14,384 nucleotides of DNA from an uncultured Clostridia bacterium (GTDB lineage Bacteria > Bacillota_A > Clostridia > Christensenellales > CAG-138): contig CAMYWS010000015.1 of assembly GCA_947302865.1 (NCBI GenBank), positions 1 through 14,384 on the forward strand, given 5' to 3'. The notes beneath the pieces are model-generated. The model worked only from the letters and a program-made list of their open reading frames with translations. It did not search any database and was not told the origin of the DNA. Of this stretch, positions 1-7,544 are shown piece after piece (positions within the stretch are counted from its first letter, which is position 1; every line of letters starts with the position of its first letter). The translations under genes were made by a program, and so were the position numbers.

Positions 1-2
1 TG

Positions 3-323
3 CTGGCTCTCGCGGCGATCCTGATCTTCAAGGAAAAAGCGATGTTCCTGATCGGGAGCGGACTTTACGGCATTCTCTGCATCGCGCTGTCGTACTATGC
101 GATCTGGCTCGGTACCAGGCAGAAACAGGAAAAGCCGTTTCTGCACATTCTGAACTATATCGAAGGCGTCGTGATCGGACTTTACGGGCTCGGCTTCCTT
201 CTGATCCCGCAAAGCGCCGTGCGTCCGTTCGCGATGTCGCTTGCGGCATGCGTCGCCCTTGACGGGCTTGTGCGGCTTATTTACTGGGTCATCCGGTATT
301 TCTCCGACCGCAGGCACGCATGA
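3..323 (+). CDS. Small hypothetical membrane protein, 5' end cut by window edge
   Basis: The frame is open from the first complete codon at position 3 to a TGA at 321-323, giving 106 visible residues. The visible part has three hydrophobic stretches: one around the first in-frame methionine (position 42), one around the GLYGLGFLLI segment and one near LVRLIYWVIRYF. It ends in a short basic tail (DRRHA). This looks like a multi-span integral membrane protein; the repeated short helices loosely recall the HdeD/DUF308 type, but I do not firmly recognise the family. An internal start at the ATG at 42 is possible because an AAGGA lies about 7 nt upstream. I prefer a longer protein running off the left edge, since the frame upstream of 42 is open and hydrophobic. 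It lies 40 nt upstream of the PAP2-like gene on the same strand, so the two may be co-transcribed. Confidence 0.6.
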   Translation: MALAAILIFKEKAMFLIGSGLYGILCIALSYYAIWLGTRQKQEKPFLHILNYIEGVVIGLYGLGFLLIPQSAVRPFAMSLAACVALDGLVRLIYWVIRYFSDRRHA

Positions 324-363
324 AGCGTCGAAACCAATGACTGTTTTTTGAGGCAAAACACTT

Positions 364-1065
364 ATGAAGCAAAAAGAATCTGAAAAGAGAACGGCGCGGC
401 GCTCTTTTTTCGATCGGGTCCCGCCGTACGTATTCATCACGTTCATTTACGTTCTGACCATCGACCTTCTTGTGTTCTACGCGACGCGTCCGCTTCTGCC
501 GTACCTTCCGGCGCACAGTCTTTCGACGCCGCTGGATGAGATGATCCCCGTAAGTCCTGCTTGGGTCACGGTCTATTTTCTGTCGTTCCTCTCGTGGGTG
601 GTCACGGTCCTCTGGATTCTTTCGGAAAGCAAGCGGCACGCGTACCGTCTCTGCGGTATTTATTCGATCATCATGATCGCTTCGCTCGTTTGCTTCCTTG
701 CGTATCCCGTCACGATCGAGCGTCCCGAAATCACGGGGAGCGGGCTTTTCAACGACTGGATGCGGTTTCTCTATCGGGTCGATTCGCCGACGAACCTATG
801 CCCGTCCCTGCACGTGGTCATCAGCTACATCTGCTGGCGCGGCACGATGGACTGCGAGAAGATCCCGAAGTGGTATCAATGGTTCAATCTGGTCTTCCTG
901 ATCCTCGTCTGTTTTTCCATCCTGTTTGTGAAACAGCATTACGTGATCGACATTCCCGTCGCGGTCGTCATCACCGAAGGCGCGATGCAGATCGGACGGC
1001 TCACGCGCATCGAACGCATCGGTTTTGCGATCGAAAATCGGTTCAAACGCCGCAAAGCGGAGTAA
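364..1065 (+). CDS. PAP2-superfamily membrane phosphatase/phosphotransferase-like protein
   Basis: This 233-residue membrane protein carries recognisable remnants of the three PAP2 (phosphatidic acid phosphatase type 2) motifs. The first is an ERP around residues 119-121 (end of a K...RP-like motif 1). The second is CPSLHV at 146-151 (PSxxH motif 2). The third is KQHYVID at 190-196, with His192 and Asp196 matching the H...D of motif 3. Hydrophobic segments lie near residues 22-41, 66-87, 97-116, 173-189 and 195-210. Known members act on lipid phosphates at the membrane; the spacing resembles inositol-phosphotransferase-like (PAP2_3) proteins, but the substrate cannot be read from sequence. 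The first 18 residues and the C-terminus are strongly basic and probably cytoplasmic. The ATG is supported by GAGG about 10 nt upstream. The gene ends 16 nt before the terminator hairpin and converges on the cobalamin operon, with no obvious functional link to it. Confidence 0.8.
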   Translation: MKQKESEKRTARRSFFDRVPPYVFITFIYVLTIDLLVFYATRPLLPYLPAHSLSTPLDEMIPVSPAWVTVYFLSFLSWVVTVLWILSESKRHAYRLCGIYSIIMIASLVCFLAYPVTIERPEITGSGLFNDWMRFLYRVDSPTNLCPSLHVVISYICWRGTMDCEKIPKWYQWFNLVFLILVCFSILFVKQHYVIDIPVAVVITEGAMQIGRLTRIERIGFAIENRFKRRKAE

Positions 1066-1080
1066 CGATATCCATATGAA

Positions 1081-1107
1081 AAACGATCCGGAAGCCCGGA
1101 TCGTTTT
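1081..1107. terminator. Bidirectional intrinsic terminator between convergent genes
   Basis: A perfect 11-bp inverted repeat, AAACGATCCGG (1081-1091) and CCGGATCGTTT (1096-1106), encloses a 4-nt AAGC loop; an A-T pair at 1080/1107 extends it to 12 bp. On the plus strand the stem runs into TTTT then CTGTTTC. On the minus strand it runs into five T residues. It lies 16 nt after the PAP2-like stop codon and 6 nt after the stop of the last gene of the minus-strand operon, so it plausibly ends both transcripts. The minus-strand U-tract is the more convincing one. Confidence 0.85.
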
Positions 1108-1112
1108 CTGTT

Positions 1113-1373
1113 TCAGTCCTTTTTCCGCGCGACCTCTGAGATGTCCGGCCAGCGCTTCAGGATATACTGCACCGCGTTTTTCGAATGCGGCACCATGCAG
1201 TCCGTGCAGTTCTTGATCCCGTTTTCCATATAGGTAAAGTTGCCGCCGCATTTGTCGCCCAGCATGTACAGCGGGCAGTAGCAGAAGAGACAGTTGAAGT
1301 CCTCGGGATGGTTCGTCTTATGGCACGGAAAATATTTGCAGTCGGTGTTGTTGATAAACGAATCGCTGTTCAT
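1113..1373 (-). CDS. Small cysteine-rich protein (PF04071-like) at end of cobalamin operon
   Basis: This is an 86-residue soluble protein with eight cysteines in the first 59 residues (12, 17, 28, 31, 33, 42, 56, 59). They include a CLFCYC cluster and a CTDC pair, with histidines at 18, 22 and 63 also available as ligands. It matches my knowledge of the 'cysteine-rich small domain' family (PF04071), a presumed metal-binding domain of unknown function that recurs beside cobalamin genes in Clostridia and archaea. The start is the ATG at 1373: it overlaps the cbiC stop as ATGA and is preceded by GAGAGGAG. Upstream in-frame codons only yield an arginine-rich shadow of cbiC. It is the last gene of the operon, 6 nt before the terminator. 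A role in metal handling or in a late corrinoid step is inference from position and cysteines only. Confidence 0.85.
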   Translation of the reverse strand: MNSDSFINNTDCKYFPCHKTNHPEDFNCLFCYCPLYMLGDKCGGNFTYMENGIKNCTDCMVPHSKNAVQYILKRWPDISEVARKKD

Positions 1374-2014
1374 TGCTTTGCTCCTCTCGTTTCGTCGATT
1401 TGGTATAAAAGCGCGTTTACGATGCACGCGGCGACGTTGCTGCCGCCCTTCCGCCCGCGGGCGACGATGCACGGCACGTCCGTTTCCATGATCATCTCCT
1501 TTGACGCGACGACGTTCACAAACCCCACCGGCACGCCGATGACGAGCTTCGGGTGATAGCCCGCGTCGATGTGCTCGCGAAGACGGATGAGCGCCGTCGG
1601 CGCGTTGCCGATCGCATAGATCACGTTATTTCCGAGTGCAGCCGCCTTGTCCATGCTGACGCGCGCGCGGGTCACGCCCTGCGCTTTCGCCGCCTTTGCA
1701 ACGTCCGCGTCCGACATAAAGCAGAACGCCTCGCCGCCGAGCTTTTCGAGCGTGCGTTTGTTGATCCCCGCAAGCGCCATCTGCGTATCGGTCACGACCG
1801 CCGCGCCGCCTTTCAGCGCGTCGAGCGCAAGGCGGACGGCATCGGGCGAAAAATACAGATTGTCGGCATAGTCGAAATCCGCCGTCGTATGGATCACGCG
1901 CTTGATGATCGGCGCCTGCGCTTCGTCAAGCACGCGACCTTTGAGCTCCTCTGTGATGATGCGAAAGCTTTCGCGCTCGATGTCCATCGGCGCGATCTTT
2001 TGAATCTCTGTCAT
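1370..2014 (-). CDS. cbiC: Cobalt-precorrin-8 methylmutase (CbiC/CobH)
   Basis: This enzyme moves the C11 methyl group of cobalt-precorrin-8 to C12, producing cobyrinate, the last ring modification before amidation. The 214-residue product has the usual family length. It shows the hallmark GNAPTAL at 136-142, [11 protein letters not shown] around 39-49 with His42 in the position of the catalytic histidine, VPVGFVN at 161-167 and [10 protein letters not shown] at 187-196. It is a cytoplasmic single-domain enzyme. The ATG overlaps the cbiP stop as ATGA and has GGGAGG 4 nt upstream; its own stop overlaps the next gene in the same way, so translational coupling is likely. Nothing is missing from the active site as far as can be judged. 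Confidence 0.97.
   Translation of the reverse strand: MTEIQKIAPMDIERESFRIITEELKGRVLDEAQAPIIKRVIHTTADFDYADNLYFSPDAVRLALDALKGGAAVVTDTQMALAGINKRTLEKLGGEAFCFMSDADVAKAAKAQGVTRARVSMDKAAALGNNVIYAIGNAPTALIRLREHIDAGYHPKLVIGVPVGFVNVVASKEMIMETDVPCIVARGRKGGSNVAACIVNALLYQIDETRGAKQ
1381..1388 (-). promoter_or_regulatory. Ribosome binding site fixing the start of the Cys-rich gene
   Basis: GAGAGGAG on the minus strand lies 7 nt before the ATG at 1373. It decides this start over the longer upstream reading that begins at 1472. Confidence 0.75.
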
Positions 2015-3510
2015 ACGCCCTCCCTTAAGATGCGGTAGATCGCATCCATATCCATGTGATTCCGGATCGTGTCGGCAAGCAGATCGTATTGCCGCTGCTT
2101 ATGCGCTTCGCCGGAGACCTTGCCGAGCTGCGCCGGGTCTATGCCCTTCCGTTCGGCAAGCGCGCGCACGAGCGCGCCCGCGACCGCGTCGCCGTCGAGC
2201 ACGCCGTGTACGTACGTGCCGCAGACGGGACCGCTTTGGCAGCCGTCGTTTTTCGTGCCGCCCGCGACCGCGTCGGTGATCGAAGCGATCGGTAAAGCGC
2301 TTTCCGTTTCGCCCATATGGATCTCGTAGCCGGCAAACGGCAGCCCGGACAGTGTCGAGAAGACGCCGGAGAGCGTGCCGAACGTGCCGGAAACGCGCGT
2401 TCGCGTCTTTTGTTCCGTGAAGGTCGTTTCGACCGGCAGCAGCCCCATTCCGCGCAGGCTTCCGCCGTGCTCCACGCCGTGCGGATCATTGAGCGACGTT
2501 CCGAGCATCTGAAAGCCCCCGCAGATCCCGAACACCGCGCCGCCCGTATCGGCAAAACGCAGGATCTTCGCCTCGAGCCCGCTTTGCCGCAGCCACAGAA
2601 GGTCCGCCATCGTGTTTTTCGTGCCGGGCAGGATCACAAGGTCCGGCTCGCCGAACTGCTGTGTCGACGAAACGTAGCGCACGGACACGCCGTCGATCGC
2701 CTCAAGCGTGCGAAAATCGGTGAAGTTACTTAGACGCGGCAAGCGGATCACGGCGATATCGACGAGCGCCGCGGGCTTGTTTTCGAGCCGTTCGGAAAGC
2801 GAATCCTCGTCGTCGATGTCGAGATGCACGTACGGCACGACGCCGACGACCGGAATGCCCAAAAGCGCTTCAAGCTGCTTTACGCCGGGCGTTAAAATGG
2901 ATTCGTCGCCGCGGAATTTATTGATGATGACGCCTTTGACGAGCGCGCGCTCGTCGGGGTCGAGCAGCGCGACCGTACCGTACAATTGCGCGAACACGCC
3001 GCCGCGGTCGATGTCGCCGACCAGCAGCACCGGCGAAGAAGCCGCCTTTGCCATGCCCATGTTCACGAATACGTCCGCGTCCTTCAGATTGATCTCGGCG
3101 GGACTGCCCGCGCCTTCGATCACGATCACATCGTTTTGCCCGGACAAGGTGTTGTATGCCTTCATCACCTCCGGCATCAGCGTTTTTTTGACCGCGAAAT
3201 AGTCGCGTGCGTTCATCTGCGCCCAGACCTCGCCGTTTACGATGACCTGCGAGCCCATGTCGCTCGTGGGTTTCAAAAGGATCGGGTTCATCAGCACGGA
3301 CGGCTCGACGCCCGCCGCCTCCGCCTGCACGACCTGCGCGCGGCCCATTTCGAGCCCTTCTTTCGTGATGAACGAATTCAGCGCCATGTTCTGCGCCTTG
3401 AACGGCGCGACCCTATACCCGTCCTGCATAAAGACACGGCAGAGCCCCGCGGCGATGAGACTTTTGCCCGCGTTGGACATCGTTCCCTGGATCATGATCG
3501 CTTCAGCCAT
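2011..3510 (-). CDS. cbiP: Cobyric acid synthase, glutamine-hydrolysing (CbiP/CobQ)
   Basis: This enzyme amidates carboxylates b, d, e and g of adenosylcobyrinate a,c-diamide to give adenosylcobyric acid, using ATP and glutamine. Its 499 residues are full length. The N-terminal dethiobiotin-synthetase-like ATPase domain (about 1-235) has the loop GTMSNAGKS at 9-17, [10 protein letters not shown] at 37-46 and [13 protein letters not shown] at 130-142. The C-terminal class I glutaminase-like domain (about 250-440) has LPGTKNT at 294-300, the nucleophile Cys330 in GICGG, and His435 in YVHG. The start is the ATG immediately after the cbiA stop (TAA then ATG, zero spacing) with GGAGG 5 nt upstream. 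It lies in pathway order after cbiA and overlaps cbiC by 4 nt. Confidence 0.97.
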   Translation of the reverse strand: MAEAIMIQGTMSNAGKSLIAAGLCRVFMQDGYRVAPFKAQNMALNSFITKEGLEMGRAQVVQAEAAGVEPSVLMNPILLKPTSDMGSQVIVNGEVWAQMNARDYFAVKKTLMPEVMKAYNTLSGQNDVIVIEGAGSPAEINLKDADVFVNMGMAKAASSPVLLVGDIDRGGVFAQLYGTVALLDPDERALVKGVIINKFRGDESILTPGVKQLEALLGIPVVGVVPYVHLDIDDEDSLSERLENKPAALVDIAVIRLPRLSNFTDFRTLEAIDGVSVRYVSSTQQFGEPDLVILPGTKNTMADLLWLRQSGLEAKILRFADTGGAVFGICGGFQMLGTSLNDPHGVEHGGSLRGMGLLPVETTFTEQKTRTRVSGTFGTLSGVFSTLSGLPFAGYEIHMGETESALPIASITDAVAGGTKNDGCQSGPVCGTYVHGVLDGDAVAGALVRALAERKGIDPAQLGKVSGEAHKQRQYDLLADTIRNHMDMDAIYRILREGV

Positions 3511-4860
3511 TTATACCTCCTTTGCCGCGCGCCTTAAAAAGCGCTCGACCGGCTTCGGATTCGATTCGTAGAAGAGATGCGGAAAGCCCGCGAGGAGGTT
3601 GCCCTGCGCGTGCATGCACGCCCATTCGCGTCCGTTCGGCTTTGCCGCGACAAGCACCGCGCCGGGATCGCCGCTTTCGAAATAGTGGAACTCGTGCGCT
3701 TTGATCGACTCGCCCGCTTTGAAAAACGCCGTGTCCGACTTCGCCGAAAGCGTGACGTAGCCGAAGCGGGAAAGCTTATCCGTACGCGCCGCGTCCGCCC
3801 GGATCACGCCGCACATCGGGTACGGATCGCCGTCCATGTCGGAAAGCGTGTCGTGAAGATACAGGAACCCGCCGCACTCGGCAAGCGTCGGCATGCCGCG
3901 CCCGATCGCGTCTTTGATCGCGTTTCGCATCGCGGCGTTTTCGGACAGCCGCTTTGCGAACAGCTCCGGGTACCCGCCGGGCAGGATCAGCCCCTGCACG
4001 CCTGCGGGAAGCGCCGTATCGGCAAGCGGTGAGAAGAAGCGAAGCTCCGCGCCGTACCGCTTTAAAAGCGCAACATTGTCGCGGTACAGGAAGCAGAACG
4101 CGTCGTCCTTCGCCACCGCGATCACGGTCTTCGGCATGTCCGGTACGGTCGGAGCGTCCGGCACGGAAAGCGCCGGCGCGGACCGCATCAGCGCGTCGAG
4201 CGCGTCAAAGTCAAGCGTGGTATTGAGAAGCGCGGCAAGCGCGTCGAGCTTTTCGGAAAGATTCCTGACCTCGTTCGGTGTGACGAGCCCGAGATGCCTG
4301 CTTTCAAGCGTCAGCGCGTCCGACTTCGGAACGTATCCGATCGGCACGACGCTCATTGATTCCACCGCGGGCTTCAGCGCACGGTAGACGTGCTCGCTCA
4401 TGCGGTTGAAGATCACGCCCTTGATCCCGCTGTCGGGACGGAATTCCAAAAAGCCCTGCAGCGTCGCAAGCGCGGACAAGCTCTGCCCGCGGCTGTCGAC
4501 GATCAGCACAACCGGGGCGGAAAGCGCCCTTGCGACGGAAAAGCTGCTCGCCTCGTCGCTTGCGGCACTCAGCCCGTCGTAATAGCCCATCACGCCTTCG
4601 ATCACGGCGCAGTCACTGCCCGCGGCGTTTTGCGCATACAGGCGGCGCAGCGTTTCCTCCCCGGAGAAGAACAGATCCAAAGTGCCGCTTTTCACGCCGA
4701 CAACGCGCTCATGAAACAGCGGGTCGATATAGTCCGGTCCGCACTTGAACGCGGAAACGGTCCTGCCGCGGTTTTTGAGCGCGCGCAGCACGCCGCATAC
4801 GACGGTGGTCTTGCCGCTGCCGGAAGCAGGCGCCGCAAACAGTACGCGCGGGCTATGCAT
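3511..4860 (-). CDS. cbiA: Cobyrinate a,c-diamide synthase (CbiA/CobB)
   Basis: This enzyme converts cobyrinate to the a,c-diamide with two glutamine- and ATP-dependent amidations; it is the CbiA type, used here with anaerobic-pathway partners. The 449-residue protein has an N-terminal P-loop ATPase domain with APASGSGKTT at about 10-19, KCGPDYIDP at about 39-47 and the family signature GVMGYYDG at about 89-96. The C-terminal glutaminase-like domain has ILPGGYPE near 292-299, the nucleophile cysteine in LAECGGFLYL (about Cys329) and HEFHYFE near 389-395. The ATG overlaps the end of the upstream fusion gene by 8 nt, with GGGAGG and GGGGAGG repeats just upstream serving as ribosome binding site. 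The last visible Met-Asn-like alternatives further in would delete the P-loop, so this start is secure. Confidence 0.97.
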   Translation of the reverse strand: MHSPRVLFAAPASGSGKTTVVCGVLRALKNRGRTVSAFKCGPDYIDPLFHERVVGVKSGTLDLFFSGEETLRRLYAQNAAGSDCAVIEGVMGYYDGLSAASDEASSFSVARALSAPVVLIVDSRGQSLSALATLQGFLEFRPDSGIKGVIFNRMSEHVYRALKPAVESMSVVPIGYVPKSDALTLESRHLGLVTPNEVRNLSEKLDALAALLNTTLDFDALDALMRSAPALSVPDAPTVPDMPKTVIAVAKDDAFCFLYRDNVALLKRYGAELRFFSPLADTALPAGVQGLILPGGYPELFAKRLSENAAMRNAIKDAIGRGMPTLAECGGFLYLHDTLSDMDGDPYPMCGVIRADAARTDKLSRFGYVTLSAKSDTAFFKAGESIKAHEFHYFESGDPGAVLVAAKPNGREWACMHAQGNLLAGFPHLFYESNPKPVERFLRRAAKEV

Positions 4861-6820
4861 CCTCCCCGCCTCCCTCGCACGAAATGATGTTGACCGGATT
4901 CTGCGCGGTCATCAGGTGATATCCGCCGACCTTCCGTCCGCGGGACACGTTCAGCACGACGATCTCCTCGTTTTGTAAATGCAGATCGCGGATCGCCGCC
5001 ATTGCCTCCGCAAAGGTCTCCGCCGTGACCGTGTTCAGCACGATGCGCACGCGCGGATTCTTCGACAGCGCGGCTTCGATGATCGCTTTGAGGCTCCCGC
5101 CGCTGCCGCCGATAAAGACGTGTGTGGGAGCGGGAAGCGCCGAAAGGACTTCCGGCGCGGAGCCGTGCACGACCGTGACGTTCATCACGCCGAGATGACG
5201 CTTGTTCTGTTCGATGAGATCGCACGCGGATTCGTTCCGCTCGATCGCATAGACGGTCCCGTCCTCACAGCAATCCGCCATCTCCAGCGAAACCGAGCCG
5301 GTCCCCGCGCCGACGTCCCAGCAGACCGCGTTTTTCGTGAGTTTCAGCTTGCTGAGCGTCACCGCGCGGACCTCGGACTTTGTCATCGGCACTTCGGTGC
5401 GCAGGAAATCCCCGTCCGGTCTGCCGTGCGTGACGACCGCGCGCACCGCGTCCGGGTTTTCGATACAGACGATCGCAAGCGGTGAAAAAGTTATATCTTT
5501 GAGTTCCTCCGCCGTGCCGTGTGCGATCGCTTCCGTTTCGCTTCCGAGATCGGTCCCGACCGCAACCGAAAGATTTCCGAATCCGTGATCGCACAACAGT
5601 CGAAGCTGATCCCTGACGCCGTGCTCCCCGCCGACGAGCACAAACACGCGCGCGTTCTGCCGGACCTTTCGTATGAGATTGATCGCGCGTCCGTGCGCGG
5701 ACAGCAGCGCCGCGTCGTGATAGGGCACGCCGAGCTTTGCCGCAAGGTATGAGACCGACGAAACGCCCGGCAAAACCGTCGGTTTGAGATCGGCAATGCG
5801 CGGCAGAAGCTTCTTTGCGCCGCTGAAAAAGCCCGTGTCTCCCGACATGGCGACGACGACGCGCAGTGCGTCCGTGCCGCGGAGGACCGCCTCGATCTCC
5901 TGCGGCGCGATCGCGTTCTGAACCGGCTTTCCGAACCGCTGCAGCGCGTCTGTCACGCGCTTTGCGCCGACGAGAAGCTCCGCCTGATCGCACGCGTGAA
6001 CGGCCTCCTCCGTGAGCGTCCGTTCGCCGTCCATGCCGATCCCGATCACCGTGATCCGTTTGTTCGGCGTGAGCCCGTACCGCTTCGAAAGCAGCGAAAG
6101 GCACGCCGCTTCGCCGATGCCGTCCTCCTCGGGACGGCGTATCACAACGGATGTCGCGCCGCATGCTTTTGCCGCAGCGATCTTCTCCGCAAAACCGCCC
6201 GCGCTGCCGGTGTCCTTGGTGACGAGATACTTTGCGCCGGTCGCGCGGATGGTCGCCGCGTTCATCTCCTCGGAAAAAGGTCCCTGCATACAGATGAGAT
6301 TTTTCCCGGAAAAGCCGAGCGAGAATGCCGCGTCCGCCGATTCCTTCACCGGCAGGATGCGGGCGAACAATCTTGTCTTATAGTCTCTGACCGCCGTATA
6401 GCGGGCAAGCTCCTTGCTGCCGACGGTCAGAAGCACGTTCCCCTCCGCGCCGTTCAGATACCGCACCGCCGCCTCGGTATCGTCGACAAACACGCAGCCG
6501 TCCGCGTCCGACGCGCCGCGCAGCACGCGCACGTATTCCGTTCCGGTCGATGCGCAGACCGCTTTCAGCGTCTTCGTGACCTCGACCGCGTACGGGTGCG
6601 TCGCGTCGATCAGAAGCGACGCCTGCGTTTCGGAAATCAGCGCTTCGATCTCGTCGGCGTTCTTGCGTCCGAACAGGACGCGGACGTTTCCGGCGGGCGC
6701 GATCAGCGTTTCGCCGTACTCCGTGGCGACGCTGACGGTGAGCGTTACGGGCTGATCCGCAAGCGCTTCGGCGATCCGCCGCCCTTCGGTCGTTCCCGCG
6801 AACAAAAGAATGCTATTCAT
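4853..6820 (-). CDS. Three-domain fusion: CbiJ reductase - CbiE - CbiT methyltransferases
   Basis: One uninterrupted 655-residue frame carries three enzymes of consecutive pathway steps. Residues about 1-249 are CbiJ/CobK (cobalt-precorrin-6A reductase): FAGTTEGR at 7-14, IDATHPYA at 71-78, TKDTGSAGGF at 201-210 and VIRRP at 226-230. Residues about 254-455 are CbiE (C5-methyltransferase of the SAM-dependent tetrapyrrole methylase fold): ITVIGIGMDG at 256-265, MSGDTGFFSGA at 325-335 and PGVSSVSYLAAKLG at 351-364. Residues about 466-655 are CbiT (C15 methylation and C12 acetate decarboxylation): the SAM-binding WDVGAGTGSVSLEMA at 501-515 and GGSGGSLK at 571-578. CbiE-CbiT fusions (CobL type) are well known; adding CbiJ at the N-terminus is less usual in my experience. 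No stop or strong internal start separates the parts. It overlaps cbiH and cbiA by 8 nt each. The ATG follows GAGAGGG at 7 nt spacing. Confidence 0.95.
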   Translation of the reverse strand: MNSILLFAGTTEGRRIAEALADQPVTLTVSVATEYGETLIAPAGNVRVLFGRKNADEIEALISETQASLLIDATHPYAVEVTKTLKAVCASTGTEYVRVLRGASDADGCVFVDDTEAAVRYLNGAEGNVLLTVGSKELARYTAVRDYKTRLFARILPVKESADAAFSLGFSGKNLICMQGPFSEEMNAATIRATGAKYLVTKDTGSAGGFAEKIAAAKACGATSVVIRRPEEDGIGEAACLSLLSKRYGLTPNKRITVIGIGMDGERTLTEEAVHACDQAELLVGAKRVTDALQRFGKPVQNAIAPQEIEAVLRGTDALRVVVAMSGDTGFFSGAKKLLPRIADLKPTVLPGVSSVSYLAAKLGVPYHDAALLSAHGRAINLIRKVRQNARVFVLVGGEHGVRDQLRLLCDHGFGNLSVAVGTDLGSETEAIAHGTAEELKDITFSPLAIVCIENPDAVRAVVTHGRPDGDFLRTEVPMTKSEVRAVTLSKLKLTKNAVCWDVGAGTGSVSLEMADCCEDGTVYAIERNESACDLIEQNKRHLGVMNVTVVHGSAPEVLSALPAPTHVFIGGSGGSLKAIIEAALSKNPRVRIVLNTVTAETFAEAMAAIRDLHLQNEEIVVLNVSRGRKVGGYHLMTAQNPVNIISCEGGGEDA

Positions 6821-7544
6821 ACTGATACCCTCTCGGCGTGACCATTTTTCCGTTGATGATTTTCGTCTGCGAATTGCCGATGAACACGGTCGAGAACATA
6901 TCGACCTCGGCGTCCCTGAGCTCTTCGAGCGTGAGAATCCGCGTTTCCTCGCCTTCGCGCCCGATGTTTCTTGCGATCCCGCAGACGGTTTTCGGCGACG
7001 CGTACCGCAGAATGAGTCCGCACGCCTTATTGAGGTAATCGCGGCGCTTATGGCTTGCGGGATTGTAGAGGCAGATCACAAAATCCGCTTCCGCGGCCGC
7101 CAAAAGCCGCTTTTCGATCTTTTCCCAAGGGGTCAGAAGATCGGAAAGACTGACGACCGCAAAATCGTGCATCAGCGGCGCGCCTAAAATCGCGGCGCCG
7201 CTCAGCACTGCGGACACGCCGGGGATTGTTTCGAGCTCCACGCCGGGGTACTCATGTAAAAGCTCCTCGCAAAGCCCGCTCATACCGTAGACGCCCGCGT
7301 CACCCGAACAGACCATGGCGACGGTCTGCCCCTGTGCGGCGGTCGCAAGCGCAAGCCGCACGCGGTCGACCTCCTTTCGCATCGGGGTCGACAGATATTC
7401 CTTTTCGGGAAACGCCTCCCGGATGAGGTCGATATAGACCGTGTAGCCCACGATCACGTCACTTTTTTCGATCGCGTCTTTCGCGCGGACCGTCATGCCG
7501 TCCGCCCCGCCGGGACCGAGCCCCACCACGTACAGCTTATGCAA
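6813..7544 (-). CDS. cbiH: Cobalt-precorrin-3 C17-methyltransferase (CbiH/CobJ)
   Basis: This SAM-dependent enzyme methylates C17 and drives ring contraction, giving cobalt-precorrin-4. The 243-residue product has the tetrapyrrole methylase fold: YVVGLGPGG at about 5-13, the SAM-binding VCSGDAGVYGM at 78-88, IPGVSAVLSGAAILGAPL at 107-124 and LYNPASHKRRDYL at 159-171. I place the start at the TTG at 7544, because AAGGAGGGG sits 7 nt upstream and the glycine-rich motif then begins a few residues in. The longer reading from the TTG at 7577 only adds basic residues translated from the ribosome binding site and the end of cbiG. It overlaps cbiG by 8 nt and the next gene by 8 nt. It lacks the C-terminal extra domain seen in some CbiH proteins (for example the long Bacillus type). 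Confidence 0.95.
   Translation of the reverse strand: MHKLYVVGLGPGGADGMTVRAKDAIEKSDVIVGYTVYIDLIREAFPEKEYLSTPMRKEVDRVRLALATAAQGQTVAMVCSGDAGVYGMSGLCEELLHEYPGVELETIPGVSAVLSGAAILGAPLMHDFAVVSLSDLLTPWEKIEKRLLAAAEADFVICLYNPASHKRRDYLNKACGLILRYASPKTVCGIARNIGREGEETRILTLEELRDAEVDMFSTVFIGNSQTKIINGKMVTPRGYQYE

Noticed and set aside
324..363. Possible promoter or regulatory region between the two plus-strand membrane-protein genes
   Set aside because: Only 40 nt, with no convincing -10/-35 pair. It holds a ribosome binding site (GAGG near 350) and nothing else identifiable.
1066..1112. Cobalamin riboswitch or small RNA in the non-coding gap
   Set aside because: The gap is fully accounted for by the terminator hairpin and is at the 3' end of both transcripts. 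No B12-box-like sequence was seen; a riboswitch would be expected beyond the right edge.
5265..6164. Second minus-strand frame (299 codons) inside the CbiE region
   Set aside because: It is a frame-shifted, arginine-rich shadow of the real reading frame. The in-frame product keeps all CbiE motifs, so it is not evidence of a frameshift.
5996..6841. Plus-strand open frame (281 codons) antisense to the CbiJ/CbiE part of the fusion
   Set aside because: It has shadow-type composition and no domain signature, and it runs antisense to strongly conserved coding sequence.
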